Shown: piece after piece, positions 35,119 through 44,538 of the stretch
Layout of the letters: every line of letters starts with the position of its first letter
Position numbering within the stretch: the stretch's first letter is position 1
Translations under genes and position numbers: made by a program
The notes under the pieces: model-generated
Databases searched by the model: none
The model's input: the letters and a program-made list of their open reading frames with translations, nothing else
What the model was told of the DNA's origin: nothing
From: Xanthomonas prunicola
GTDB lineage: Bacteria; Pseudomonadota; Gammaproteobacteria; Xanthomonadales; Xanthomonadaceae
NCBI RefSeq assembly: GCF_002846205.1
Contig: NZ_PHKV01000004.1
Coordinates: 1-64,000 of the forward strand
DNA: 64,000 nt
Direction of reading: 5' to 3'

Positions 35119-36206
35119 GCGTGTCGGCAACGCCGGCATCGCTATCGGCTTTGCCGGCCGCCGGCGCGCAGGTTGCAAGCACTGGCCGCGCCCGCGATCC
35201 GCGCATCGATGCGACGAAGGCAATCGCGATCCTGCTGGTGATCTTCTGCCATGCCAAGGGCGTCCCGCATGGCATGACGTTATTTGCCTATAGTTTCCAC
35301 GTGCCGCTGTTCTTCCTGGTGTCGGGTTGGTTGGCAGCAGGTTATGCCTCGCGCGATACCGGCTTGACGCAGACGATCAGCAAGCAGGCACGCAGCCTGC
35401 TGCTGCCGTATGTCACCTTTTATCTGTTGGGTTACGCGTACTGGCTGCTAACCCGCAATATCGGCGAAAAGGCTGCGCGCTGGGGAAGTCACCCCTGGTG
35501 GGAGCCGATCGTTGCGATGTTCACCGGTATTGGCCCGGACCTGTATGTACAGCCACCGCTGTGGTTTCTACCGGTCATGTTGGTGACCGTCGTGAGTTAC
35601 ATGGTATTGCGCCGCCTGATGTCGCCGATATTGATCGCCGGGCTGGCGTTAATCGTGGCGTGGTTCTGGATGAACTGGTTCCCGGCCCAGCACGTGCGGA
35701 TTTTTTTCGGTTTGGACGTGCTACCGGTGTCGCTGTGTTTCTACGCATTGGGCGCTTTGCTGATCCACGTGTCGCCGCGCCTGCCGATATCCTTGGCTGG
35801 CAGCGCCCTGGCGACGGTCGTGTTGGCAGTGCCGGTGGCCTGGCTGGCCAAAGCCAACGGGCGAATCGACGTCAACATGCTCGAATTCGGACACAACCAC
35901 GCGCTGTTCCTGGTGAGCGCGTTGCTTGGTGCGTTGATGGTGGTCTGCGCAGCGCGGCTGGTGCAGAGCTGGGCGTGGCTGCAATGGATCGGCCGCAATA
36001 CCTTGCTGATTCTTTGCACGCATATGTTGGTGTTCTTTGTATTGTCCGGGGTTGCGGCATTGGCTGGTGGATTCGGCAGTGCGCGTCCAGGGCTTGGCTG
36101 GGCGGTCTTCGTCACGCTGTTTGCATTGGCCGCCTGCGTGCCGCTGCGTTGGATCTTGATGCGCTTTGCCCCATGGACGCTGGGTGCGCGCCGGGTGGCG
36201 GCATGA
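35115..36206 (+). CDS. gumF: Xanthan acetyltransferase, inner mannose
   Basis: A 363-aa Acyltransferase_3 family membrane protein with about ten helices. The family His lies in the first helix (LLVIFCHAKGVPHGMTLFAY), followed by FHVPLFFLVSGWLAAG and, near the end, WIGRNTLLILCTHMLVFFVL. By established knowledge GumF acetylates the internal mannose of the repeat unit. It is a tandem paralogue of gumG. ATG 35115 overlaps the gumE stop. Confidence 0.95.
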   Translation: MSVSATPASLSALPAAGAQVASTGRARDPRIDATKAIAILLVIFCHAKGVPHGMTLFAYSFHVPLFFLVSGWLAAGYASRDTGLTQTISKQARSLLLPYVTFYLLGYAYWLLTRNIGEKAARWGSHPWWEPIVAMFTGIGPDLYVQPPLWFLPVMLVTVVSYMVLRRLMSPILIAGLALIVAWFWMNWFPAQHVRIFFGLDVLPVSLCFYALGALLIHVSPRLPISLAGSALATVVLAVPVAWLAKANGRIDVNMLEFGHNHALFLVSALLGALMVVCAARLVQSWAWLQWIGRNTLLILCTHMLVFFVLSGVAALAGGFGSARPGLGWAVFVTLFALAACVPLRWILMRFAPWTLGARRVAA

Positions 36207-36219
36207 GCGACGTTTTGGC

Positions 36220-37296
36220 ATGACAAGCGAACTATCTCCAGCGCACGTTACGCGTGCGCACAGCCCGGCAGACGCCAGGCCGGCGCGCGATTGGCAGATC
36301 GACGCTGCAAAGGCACTGGCCATCGCGCTGGTCGTACTGGGCCATGCCAGCGGAATGCCGCCAGCCTACAAGCTGTTCGCTTACAGCTTCCATGTGCCGC
36401 TGTTTTTCGTGTTGTCGGGCTGGGTTGGCGAACGGTTTGGGCAGCGCGCATTGACGGGTGCAACGGTTGCCAAGCTGGCGCGCACCTTGCTGGTTCCGTA
36501 TCTCGCATTTTTTATGGTGGCCTATGCGCTGTGGTTGCTGACCGCTGCGATGGATGGGCACGCGGGCCATCCACAGGCGCGAGCGTTGTGGCATCCGCTC
36601 ACGGGGTTGCTGTGGGCCAATGGTTCACGCCTGTATGTGCTTCCGGCGCTGTGGTTCCTTCCCGCGCTGTTTGTCACAACGCTCGCTTACCTTGCGTTGC
36701 GGGTGCGATGGAGTGCGGCGGCGATCGCGGCGGTCAGTTTGCCACTGGCGCTGGCATGGGCAGGCTGGTTCCCGTCGCTGCAGTTGCGCTTGCCGCTCGC
36801 GCTGGACGTGCTGCCTATCGCGTTGTTCTTCATTGCGATAGGCGGCTGGCTGTCGCGTTTTGCCGATGCGCTGCGATCGCTGGGCGCGCAGGTGTGGGCG
36901 CTGGCGTTGCTGCCGTTGGCCGCAGCGTGGTGGTGGCTGGCCGGGTGGAACGGGCAGGTGGACGTGAACAACCTGCAGTTCGGGCAGTCGGCTGCCGTGT
37001 TCCTGCTGGTCAGTCTGCTAGGAACGGCGATGACGTTTTGCGTCGCCCATTTCATTCGGGGCATGCGCTGGGTGCAGTGGATCGGTACCAATACGCTGCT
37101 GATTTTATGCACGCATACGTTGGTTTTCTTGGTGACCACCAGCGTGGTGGCGCGCACGGGCGTGATCGCACGCAGCGCAATCGGTACGCCGGCCTGGGCG
37201 TTGGGGCTAAGCGCTTTCGCGATCGCGATGAGCGTGCCGATGCGCGCGGTGCTGGTGCGTGTGGCGCCTTGGATGTTGGGATTGAAACGCAAATGA
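36220..37296 (+). CDS. gumG: Xanthan acetyltransferase, outer mannose
   Basis: 358 aa, the same Acyltransferase_3 fold as GumF: ALVVLGHASGMPPAYKLFAY, then FHVPLFFVLSGWVGE and WIGTNTLLILCTHTLVFLV. GumG acetylates the external mannose. ATG 36220 is chosen 13 bases after the gumF stop; the longer upstream frame overlaps gumF and lacks a good ribosome-binding site. Confidence 0.95.
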   Translation: MTSELSPAHVTRAHSPADARPARDWQIDAAKALAIALVVLGHASGMPPAYKLFAYSFHVPLFFVLSGWVGERFGQRALTGATVAKLARTLLVPYLAFFMVAYALWLLTAAMDGHAGHPQARALWHPLTGLLWANGSRLYVLPALWFLPALFVTTLAYLALRVRWSAAAIAAVSLPLALAWAGWFPSLQLRLPLALDVLPIALFFIAIGGWLSRFADALRSLGAQVWALALLPLAAAWWWLAGWNGQVDVNNLQFGQSAAVFLLVSLLGTAMTFCVAHFIRGMRWVQWIGTNTLLILCTHTLVFLVTTSVVARTGVIARSAIGTPAWALGLSAFAIAMSVPMRAVLVRVAPWMLGLKRK

Positions 37297-37363
37297 CGAG
37301 TTTTCGGAATCATCAGCCGTCGCAGCAACTGGGTGCGCGTCGCTGGCAAAGGAGATTGGCGTA

Positions 37364-38506
37364 ATGAAAGTGGTGCATGTCGTCCGCCAATTCCATCCTT
37401 CGATCGGAGGCATGGAAGAGGTCGTTCTCAATGTTGCCCGCCAACATCAAGCCAATAGTACCGATACGGTTGAGGTCGTGACGCTGGATCGTGTGTTCAC
37501 CGATCCCAGTGCGCGGCTGTCGGCGCAGGACACGCATCAAGGACTGCCGATCCGGCGGATTGGCTATCGCGGATCGTCGCGCTATCCGCTGGCGCCGTCG
37601 ATACTTGCTGCGATTCGTTCGGCCGATGTTGTCCATCTGCACGGCATCGATTTTTTTTACGACTATCTGGCGTTGACAAAGCCGCTGCACGGCAAGCCGA
37701 TGGTGGTATCCACGCATGGTGGGTTTTTCCACACCGCCTACGCATCGCGCATGAAGCAGCTGTGGTTCCAAACGCTCACGCGCGCCTCTGCACTGGCCTA
37801 CGCGCGTGTGATCGCCACCAGCGAGAACGATGGCGATCTGTTCGCCAAGGTGGTGGCGCCATCGCGCCTACGGGTGATCGAAAACGGTGTGGATGTGCAG
37901 AAATATGCGGGGCAGGGTGCGAGCACGCCCGGCCGGACGATGCTGTATTTCGGGCGTTGGTCGGTCAACAAGGGGTTGATCGAAACGCTGGAGTTGTTGC
38001 AAGCCGCGCTCAAGCACGACCCACAATGGCGGCTGATCATCGCCGGCCGCGAGTACGATCTGAACGAAGCCGATTTGCGCAAGGCCATTGCCGAGCGTGG
38101 GCTGCAGGACAAGGTGCAGCTGAGCATGTCGCCCTCGCAGGAGCAGTTGCGGGCGCTGATGCAGCAAGCGCAGTTCTTCGTCTGCCTGTCGCGGCATGAG
38201 GGCTTCGGTATCGCGGCGGTGGAAGCGATGAGTGCGGGTCTGATTCCGATCCTCAGCGATATTCCGCCGTTCGTGCGGCTTGCCAACGAATCGGGCCAGG
38301 GCGTGATCGTCAATCGCGACAAGATCGCGGCAGCAGCCGATCAGGTGCAGGCGCTCGCGCTGCAGGCCGACGGCGATTTCGTCACCCGTCGTGCCGCGTC
38401 CATGGCTTACGTCAGCCGCTACGACTGGAAGCACGTGGTCGGGCGCTACATCGACCAATACCACGATGCGTTGGGCATCCCGCGCGTGCAGGAGGCTGTG
38501 CGATGA
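37364..38506 (+). CDS. gumH: Alpha-1,3-mannosyltransferase (GT4)
   Basis: 380 aa. A GT-B enzyme of family GT4 with HVVRQFHPSIGGMEEVVLN at the N-terminus, THGGFFHT, and the donor-binding region FFVCLSRHEGFGIAAVEAMSAGLIPI with the E-x7-E motif. It transfers mannose from GDP-mannose to the cellobiosyl-lipid. Its stop overlaps gumI (ATGA). Confidence 0.96.
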   Translation: MKVVHVVRQFHPSIGGMEEVVLNVARQHQANSTDTVEVVTLDRVFTDPSARLSAQDTHQGLPIRRIGYRGSSRYPLAPSILAAIRSADVVHLHGIDFFYDYLALTKPLHGKPMVVSTHGGFFHTAYASRMKQLWFQTLTRASALAYARVIATSENDGDLFAKVVAPSRLRVIENGVDVQKYAGQGASTPGRTMLYFGRWSVNKGLIETLELLQAALKHDPQWRLIIAGREYDLNEADLRKAIAERGLQDKVQLSMSPSQEQLRALMQQAQFFVCLSRHEGFGIAAVEAMSAGLIPILSDIPPFVRLANESGQGVIVNRDKIAAAADQVQALALQADGDFVTRRAASMAYVSRYDWKHVVGRYIDQYHDALGIPRVQEAVR

Positions 38507-39552
38507 GCGCGCTGGCTTCTCCGTCGATGACGCATGCGGCAACCCAGCCACAGGTCACGGTGCTGTTTTCCACCGAAAAACCCAATGCCAGCACCAACCC
38601 GTATCTGACCCAGCTCTACGACGCGTTGCCCGCCGCAGTACACCCGCGCTTTTTTTCGATGCGTGATGCATTGCTGTCGCACTACGACGTGTTGCATCTG
38701 CATTGGCCCGAATACCTGCTGCGCCATCCAACTGCTGCCGGCACCTTGGCCAAGCAGGTCTGTGCTGCCTTGTTGTTGCTCAAGCTGCAGCTGACCGGTA
38801 CGCCGGTGGTGCGCACCCTGCACAATCTTGCGCCGCATGAAGACCGCGGTTGGCGCGAACGTAGCCTGCTGCGCTGGATCGACCGGCTGACACGTCGCTG
38901 GATCCGCATCAATGCGACCACGCCGCCGCGTCCACCATTCACCGATACGATTCTGCACGGGCACTATCGCGACTGGTTCGCGACGATGGAGCAGGGCAAC
39001 ACGGTGCCGGGGCGGTTGCTCCACTTCGGCCTGATTCGCCCGTACAAAGGCGTCGAAACGCTGCTGGACGCCATGCGCCAGGTCGACGATGCGCGCGTGA
39101 CTCTGCGCATCGTCGGCAACCCGGCCACGCCGCAGATGCGCGCCTTGGTTGAAGGCGCCTGCACGCAGGATCCGCGCATCAGCGCGTTGCTGGCCTATGT
39201 CGAAGAGCCGGTGCTGGCGCGAGAAGTCAGTGAGGCCGAACTAGTGGTGTTGCCGTACCGGCAGATGCATAACTCCGGCACCTTGTTGCTGGCGTTGTCG
39301 CTGGCACGCCCGGTGCTGGCGCCGTGGAGCGAATCGAATGCAGCAATCGCCGAGGAAGTCGGCCCCGGTTGGGTGTTCCTGTATGACGGCGAGTTCGATG
39401 CGGCGCTGCTGACCGGCATGCTGGATAAGGTGCGTGCTGCACCACGCGGGCCGGTGCCGGATCTATCGCAGCGCGACTGGCCACGGATCGGGCAGTTGCA
39501 TTACCGCACCTATCTGGAAGCGCTGGGCAAGGATGGAGACGCCGCGCTGTGA
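38503..39552 (+). CDS. gumI: Beta-1,4-mannosyltransferase (GT94)
   Basis: 349 aa. It has the GT-B layout with TRTLHN-like LTGTPVVRTLHNLAPHE, LLHFGLIRPYKGVETLLDAM and LVVLPYRQMHNSGTLLLALSLARPV. In xanthan synthesis it adds the outer mannose to the glucuronic acid. It is tightly overlapped by gumH upstream and gumJ downstream. Confidence 0.95.
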   Translation: MSALASPSMTHAATQPQVTVLFSTEKPNASTNPYLTQLYDALPAAVHPRFFSMRDALLSHYDVLHLHWPEYLLRHPTAAGTLAKQVCAALLLLKLQLTGTPVVRTLHNLAPHEDRGWRERSLLRWIDRLTRRWIRINATTPPRPPFTDTILHGHYRDWFATMEQGNTVPGRLLHFGLIRPYKGVETLLDAMRQVDDARVTLRIVGNPATPQMRALVEGACTQDPRISALLAYVEEPVLAREVSEAELVVLPYRQMHNSGTLLLALSLARPVLAPWSESNAAIAEEVGPGWVFLYDGEFDAALLTGMLDKVRAAPRGPVPDLSQRDWPRIGQLHYRTYLEALGKDGDAAL

Positions 39553-41057
39553 CCGCAGAGACACCTCCGATGACATCTCCCACGCCACCGCCGCCGCCGC
39601 AACGCAGCCTGGGGTCGCGCGCTGCCGGCGGCGCAGCGGTGACCATGCTTGGCCAGTCGGCCAAGATGGTGGTGCAGTTCGGCGGCATCATTCTGTTGGC
39701 GCGATTGCTGACGCCTTACGACTACGGTCTGATGGCGATGGTCACCGCGATTGTGGGCGCTGCCGAGATCCTGCGCGATTTCGGCCTGTCGGCAGCGGCG
39801 GTGCAAGCCAAGCATGTCAGCCGCGAGCAACGCGATAACCTGTTCTGGATCAACAGCGGTATCGGTTTGCTGCTGTCGTTGGTGGTGTTCGCGTCGGCGC
39901 ATCTGATTGCGAACTTCTACAAAGAGCCGGCCTTGGTGACGATTTCCCAGGCACTGGCGGTCACCTTCCTGATCAATGGCATGACCACGCAGTACCGCGC
40001 GCACCTGAGCCGTGGGCTGCGCTTCGGGCAGGTGGCGCTCAGTGACGTGGGGTCGCAGGTACTCGGCCTCGGCGCAGCGGTTGCTGCTGCGCTACTGGGC
40101 TGGGGCTACTGGGCGCTGGTGGTACAGCAGGTGGTGCAGGCCATCGTCAATTTTGTCATCGCCGCAAGTTGCGCACGCTGGTTGCCGGGTGGCTATCAGC
40201 GTTCGGCACCGATGCGCGATTTTATGAATTTCGGCTGGAACCTGATGGCTGCGCAGTTGCTGGGCTATGCCAGTCGCAACGTGGGGCAGGTGATCATCGG
40301 GTGGCGGACCGGGCCGGACGCGCTGGGCTTGTACAACCGCGCATTCCAGTTGTTGATGATGCCGTTGAACCAGATCAATGCGCCAGCCACCAGTGTGGCA
40401 TTGCCGGTGTTGTCGCAGCTGCAGGACGACCGCGAACGCTTCAGCGCGTTCCTGCTGCGCGGACAGACCGTGATGGTGCATCTGATCTTTGCGCTGTTCG
40501 CGTTCGCTTGCGCACTGGCGATGCCGTTGATCGTGCTGGTGCTGGGCGAGCAGTGGCGCGAGGCCGTGCCGCTGTTCCAAGTGCTGACACTGGGCGGTAT
40601 CTTCCAGACGGCGGCCTATGCGACGTACTGGGTGTTCCTTGCGCGGGGATTGATGCGCGCGCAGCTGGTGTATTCGCTGGTCAGCCGCATCCTGCTGATC
40701 GCCTGCATCTTCGTCGGCTCGCGGTGGGGCGCGATGGGCGTGGCGATCGGCTATTCGTTTGGTTTGTTGCTGACCTGGCCGCTGTCGCTGATATGGATCG
40801 GCAAGATTTCCGATGCGCCGGTCGGAGCTCTCTTCACCAATGCGATGCGCGCCATGGCCGCTTACGGCATTGCGGGCGGATGTGCGTATTACGCATCCAT
40901 CACGGTTGGCGGTCCGCTCTGGGAGCAGCTGGCCGTTGGCGCACTGGCGATGCTTGCGGTTTGCCTGCTTGCGCTGGCGATCTGGCCTGCATTCCGTCGC
41001 GATGTGATTGCCATCGTCAACATCCGCAAGCTGCTGACGCAGGCCAAGGCGCGTTAA
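39549..41057 (+). CDS. gumJ: Xanthan lipid-linked repeat flippase (Wzx family)
   Basis: About 500 aa with 12-14 hydrophobic helices, a member of the MATE/MOP polysaccharide transporter superfamily: MLGQSAKMVVQFGGIILLARLL near the start and GWNLMAAQLLGYASRNVGQVIIG in the middle. The GTG at 39549 overlaps the gumI stop; an ATG at 39570 after a short Pro-rich stretch is an alternative. It translocates the completed pentasaccharide-lipid to the periplasmic face. Confidence 0.95.
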   Translation: MTAETPPMTSPTPPPPPQRSLGSRAAGGAAVTMLGQSAKMVVQFGGIILLARLLTPYDYGLMAMVTAIVGAAEILRDFGLSAAAVQAKHVSREQRDNLFWINSGIGLLLSLVVFASAHLIANFYKEPALVTISQALAVTFLINGMTTQYRAHLSRGLRFGQVALSDVGSQVLGLGAAVAAALLGWGYWALVVQQVVQAIVNFVIAASCARWLPGGYQRSAPMRDFMNFGWNLMAAQLLGYASRNVGQVIIGWRTGPDALGLYNRAFQLLMMPLNQINAPATSVALPVLSQLQDDRERFSAFLLRGQTVMVHLIFALFAFACALAMPLIVLVLGEQWREAVPLFQVLTLGGIFQTAAYATYWVFLARGLMRAQLVYSLVSRILLIACIFVGSRWGAMGVAIGYSFGLLLTWPLSLIWIGKISDAPVGALFTNAMRAMAAYGIAGGCAYYASITVGGPLWEQLAVGALAMLAVCLLALAIWPAFRRDVIAIVNIRKLLTQAKAR

Positions 41058-41123
41058 TGAGTCGACATCGTCTTCGCCTGCAATCAGTCATGCTTTCTCT
41101 CACTCATTCATAGGACACGGCCC

Positions 41124-42320
41124 ATGAGCGACACACCCGCCGCCGCTTCCGGCATCCGCCGGCCTTGCTATCTGGTCTTGTCCGCCCACGATTACCGCAC
41201 ACCGCGACGCGCCAATATCCATTTCATCACCGATCAACTGGCGCTGCGCGGAACCACGCGGTTCTTCTCGCTGCGTTACAGCCGGTTATCGCGCATGAAG
41301 GGTGATATGCGGTTGCCGCTCGACGAGACTGCAAACACAGTTGTCTCGCATAAGGGCGTCGATTGCTACCTGTGGCGGACGACGGTGCATCCGTTCAATA
41401 CGCGCCGTCCGTGGCTGCGGTCGGTCGAGGATGCGATGTTCCGCTGGTACGCCGCGCACCCGCCGCGCCAGTTGCTCGACTGGATGCGCGAGTCGGATGT
41501 GATCGTGTTTGAAAGCGGCATTGCGGTCGCTTTCATCGAGCTGGCCAAGCGCGTCAATCCGGCAGCGAAGCTGGTCTATCGCGCGTCTGACGGGCTGAGC
41601 ACGATCAATGTTGCGTCCTACATCGAACGCGAGTTCGACCGCGTCGCGCCCACGCTCGATGTGATTGCATTGGTATCGCCGGCAATGGCGGAAGAAATCG
41701 CCAGCCGCGACAACGTGTATCACGTGGGCCATGGGGTGGATCACAACCTGGATCAGCTTGGCGACCCGTCGCCGTACGGCGAGGGTATCCATGCGGTTGC
41801 GGTCGGTTCGATGTTGTTCGACCCGGAGTTCTTCGTGGTTGCCAGCAAGGCCTTTCCGCAGGTGACGTTTCACGTGATCGGCTCGGGCATGGGCCGGCAT
41901 CCGGGCTATGGCGATAACGTGCTGGTCTATGGCGAGATGAAGCATGCCGAGACGATTGGCTACATCAAACACGCGCGTTTTGGGATTGCGCCGTACGCGT
42001 CCGAGCAGGTGCCGGTGTACTTGGCTGATAGTTCGATGAAGTTGTTGCAATACGACTTCTTCGGCTTGCCTGCAGTGTGTCCGAATGCCGTGGTCGGGCC
42101 GTATCAATCGCGTTTCGGCTACACTCCAGGCAACCCTGATTCTGTCATTGCGGCCATTGGCCGCGCCTTGGAAGCACCGCGCGTACGTTATCGCCAGTGC
42201 CTGAATTGGTCCGACACCACCGATCGCGTGCTCAATCCCAGTGCGTATCCGGAAACCCGTTTGTATCCACAGCAAAGCGCAGCGGTGCATGCCTCGTCGG
42301 AGGCTGCGCTCTCGCATTGA
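41124..42320 (+). CDS. gumK: Beta-1,2-glucuronosyltransferase (GT70)
   Basis: 398 aa, the GT70 family founder. Asp156 in [10 protein letters not shown] corresponds to the catalytic base known as Asp157 in X. campestris GumK. Other features are [20 protein letters not shown], the C-terminal [17 protein letters not shown] donor-domain segment and [18 protein letters not shown]. It is a monotopic enzyme adding GlcA from UDP-GlcA to the lipid trisaccharide. It lies 66 bases after gumJ. Confidence 0.96.
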   Translation: MSDTPAAASGIRRPCYLVLSAHDYRTPRRANIHFITDQLALRGTTRFFSLRYSRLSRMKGDMRLPLDETANTVVSHKGVDCYLWRTTVHPFNTRRPWLRSVEDAMFRWYAAHPPRQLLDWMRESDVIVFESGIAVAFIELAKRVNPAAKLVYRASDGLSTINVASYIEREFDRVAPTLDVIALVSPAMAEEIASRDNVYHVGHGVDHNLDQLGDPSPYGEGIHAVAVGSMLFDPEFFVVASKAFPQVTFHVIGSGMGRHPGYGDNVLVYGEMKHAETIGYIKHARFGIAPYASEQVPVYLADSSMKLLQYDFFGLPAVCPNAVVGPYQSRFGYTPGNPDSVIAAIGRALEAPRVRYRQCLNWSDTTDRVLNPSAYPETRLYPQQSAAVHASSEAALSH

Positions 42321-42359
42321 TGCGGCGCACATCTTTTCTTTTTAGGAGATTCATACGTT

Positions 42360-43154
42360 ATGGCCAACGCCTTGCTCCAGAAATGGATAGAACATGCAGA
42401 ACGTCGTGCACTGTTCTGGTGGCAGCCCAAGAACGCTGGCGTGAATATGGGAGATCACCTATCCAAGGTGATCGTCTCCTGCGTGCTGTCCTTGCAGGAC
42501 AAGACGCTGATCGAAAAGCAGGATCTGAGCAAGAAGCTGATCGCGATCGGCTCGGTGCTGCATTTCGCCAAAGACGGTGACACCGTCTGGGGCAGTGGCA
42601 TCAATGGCAAGATTCCCGCCGAACGCAACACGTTCAGCACGCTCGACGTGCGCGCAGTGCGTGGGCCGAAGACGCGTACGTTTCTGCTCGATCGCGGCAT
42701 CGCGGTGCCGGAAGTGTATGGCGACCCCGGGCTGCTGACGCCGATGTTCTTCCCGGCCGACGCGCTCGGCCCGATCAACAAGCGGCCCTTTGCCATCGTT
42801 CCGCACTTCAACGAGCCGATCGAAAAGTACAGTGCGTACAAGGACCACTTGGTGTTTCCCAACGTCAAGCCTGCGACCTTCATGAGCGCACTGCTTGGCG
42901 CCGAATTGGTGATCAGTAGCTCCTTGCATGGCCTGATCCTTGCCGAAGCCTATGGAATCCCCGCGGTGTATCTGGACTGGGGAAACGGCGAAGATCGCTT
43001 CAAGTACGACGACTACTACAACGGCACCGGACGCATGCAGTGGCATTCCGGTAATAGCGTGGAGGAGTGTCTGCAGTTGGGCGGCAACGGCGATTTCGAT
43101 TTGGAAAAACTGCAGGCCGGTTTGTTGGCTGCATTCCCTTACGACCTTTGGTGA
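42360..43154 (+). CDS. gumL: Ketal pyruvate transferase
   Basis: 264 aa of the polysaccharide pyruvyl transferase family: NVGDHLSK-like NAGVNMGDHLSKVIVS, DVRAVRGPKTRTFLLDRG, YGDPGLLTPMFF and ELVISSSLHGLILAEAYGIPAVYL with the conserved SSLHG motif. It places a PEP-derived pyruvate ketal on the outer mannose. TTTAGGAGAT is a good ribosome-binding site for ATG 42360. Confidence 0.96.
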   Translation: MANALLQKWIEHAERRALFWWQPKNAGVNMGDHLSKVIVSCVLSLQDKTLIEKQDLSKKLIAIGSVLHFAKDGDTVWGSGINGKIPAERNTFSTLDVRAVRGPKTRTFLLDRGIAVPEVYGDPGLLTPMFFPADALGPINKRPFAIVPHFNEPIEKYSAYKDHLVFPNVKPATFMSALLGAELVISSSLHGLILAEAYGIPAVYLDWGNGEDRFKYDDYYNGTGRMQWHSGNSVEECLQLGGNGDFDLEKLQAGLLAAFPYDLW

Positions 43155-43158
43155 TTCG

Positions 43159-43953
43159 ATGATGCAGGGCCAGCGCGTGGATGTAGAAATAACGGGAATC
43201 GCCAGCGGGACCACGCCACCCGGTGTGGTGATTCCGCTAGGTGGCTTTCCGGTGTTGTCCACCACGCAGGAAGCTTTCGCGTTGGATCTGTTCCATGCGT
43301 TGGCAGCCCGTCAGCCGCGTCGTGTGTTCTTCGCCAATACCAATTTCATCGTGCAGTGCCAGGCGCTGCGCGTGCGCATGCGCGAGTCTGGCGTACGCAT
43401 CGTCAACGATGGGATCGGCATGGATCTGGCCGCGCGGCTGATCCACGGCCGCCGTTTCGCCGGCAACCTCAATGGCACCGACCTGATTCCGTATCTGTGC
43501 CGTGAAAGCGCGCAGCCGCTCAAATTCTTTTTGCTGGGTGGTCGTCCCGGGGTCGGCAAGACCGCTGCAGCCACGCTGACCGGGACATTAGGGCAGCAGG
43601 TGGTCGGCATGTGCGATGGCTACGGCGAATTCGCGGCGGCAGGCGAGGGACTGGCAGAGCGCATCAATCGTTCCGGTGCCGATGTGTTGCTGGTGGCGTT
43701 CGGCAACCCGCTGCAAGAGCGCTGGATCCTGGATCACAGCCACGCGCTGAGCGTGCCGCTGGTCTTCGGTGTGGGTGCGTTGCTCGATTTCTTGTCGGGT
43801 ACCGCCAAGCGTGCGCCCGGGTGGGTGCGGCGCCTGCATATGGAATGGATTTATCGGCTGCTCAACGAGCCACGCCGTTTGCTCAAGCGCTATAGCTGGG
43901 ATCTGCTGGTGTTCTTCCGCACCTGCTTGCGCGCGGGCAAACAGCTGCCCTGA
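43159..43953 (+). CDS. gumM: Beta-1,4-glucosyltransferase (WecG/TagA/CpsF, GT26)
   Basis: 264 aa from ATG 43159, or 263 from the adjacent ATG 43162. GT26 features are FFANTNFIVQCQALR, VNDGIGMDLAARLIHGRRF, FFLLGGRPGVGKTAA, DVLLVAFGNPLQERWI, GVGALLDFLSGTAKRAPGW and the membrane-association tail EWIYRLLNEPRRLLKRY. It adds the second glucose, forming the cellobiosyl lipid. It is the last of the known xanthan enzymes in the operon. Confidence 0.96.
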   Translation: MMQGQRVDVEITGIASGTTPPGVVIPLGGFPVLSTTQEAFALDLFHALAARQPRRVFFANTNFIVQCQALRVRMRESGVRIVNDGIGMDLAARLIHGRRFAGNLNGTDLIPYLCRESAQPLKFFLLGGRPGVGKTAAATLTGTLGQQVVGMCDGYGEFAAAGEGLAERINRSGADVLLVAFGNPLQERWILDHSHALSVPLVFGVGALLDFLSGTAKRAPGWVRRLHMEWIYRLLNEPRRLLKRYSWDLLVFFRTCLRAGKQLP

Positions 43954-43987
43954 TGCAGCAGTGGCGTGTCTGGCCTAGCATGCAGGT

Positions 43988-44449
43988 ATGCATCCGACCG
44001 CTGCCGCCCTGATCCGCTCGCTGGACCTCGCCCCGCATCCGGAAGGCGGGCACTATCGCCGCGTGTATGCCTCCGCACGCCACATCACCGACCGCAGCCA
44101 GACGCGCCCCGCGTTGACCGCCATCCGCTTTCTGCTGAGTGCAGGCGAATGCAGCGCATGGCACCGTGTGGATGCCGAAGAGACGTGGCATTGGCAGCAC
44201 GGCGATGCGCTGGAATTGCTGATCTACGACGCTTCCAGCGAGCAATTGCAGCGTGTGATCGTGGATGCCGCCGAGCGTGGCGAGCCGATGCATGTGGTGC
44301 CCGCGGGCTGCTGGCAAGCGGCACGCTCGCTCGGTGACTTCACCCTGGTGGGCTGCACGGTGTCGCCGGGCTTTGTGTGGGAAGGCTTCGCGCTGCTTGA
44401 CGAGGGCTCGCCGCTGGCCGCGTACCTGGCAACGCTGCTTCCACGCTAG
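43988..44449 (+). CDS. Cupin protein, DUF985 family
   Basis: A 153-aa small beta-barrel protein. It starts AALIRSLDLAPHPEGGHYRRVYAS, with IRFLLSAGECSAWHRVDAEETWHW and VPAGCWQAARSLGDFTLVGCTVSPGF, all diagnostic of DUF985 cupins. His and Glu residues in HRVDAEETWHW could bind a metal. Its function is unknown. It starts 35 bases after gumM in the same direction; no link with xanthan is known. Confidence 0.9.
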   Translation: MHPTAAALIRSLDLAPHPEGGHYRRVYASARHITDRSQTRPALTAIRFLLSAGECSAWHRVDAEETWHWQHGDALELLIYDASSEQLQRVIVDAAERGEPMHVVPAGCWQAARSLGDFTLVGCTVSPGFVWEGFALLDEGSPLAAYLATLLPR

Positions 44450-44538
44450 CCGTCGACGACGAGTCCGGTCGAACGCTTCCCTAACGCGTCCGCTGGCGGC
44501 TTCGCGTACTGTCCACCTCAAACAGGGGGCCACACGTA

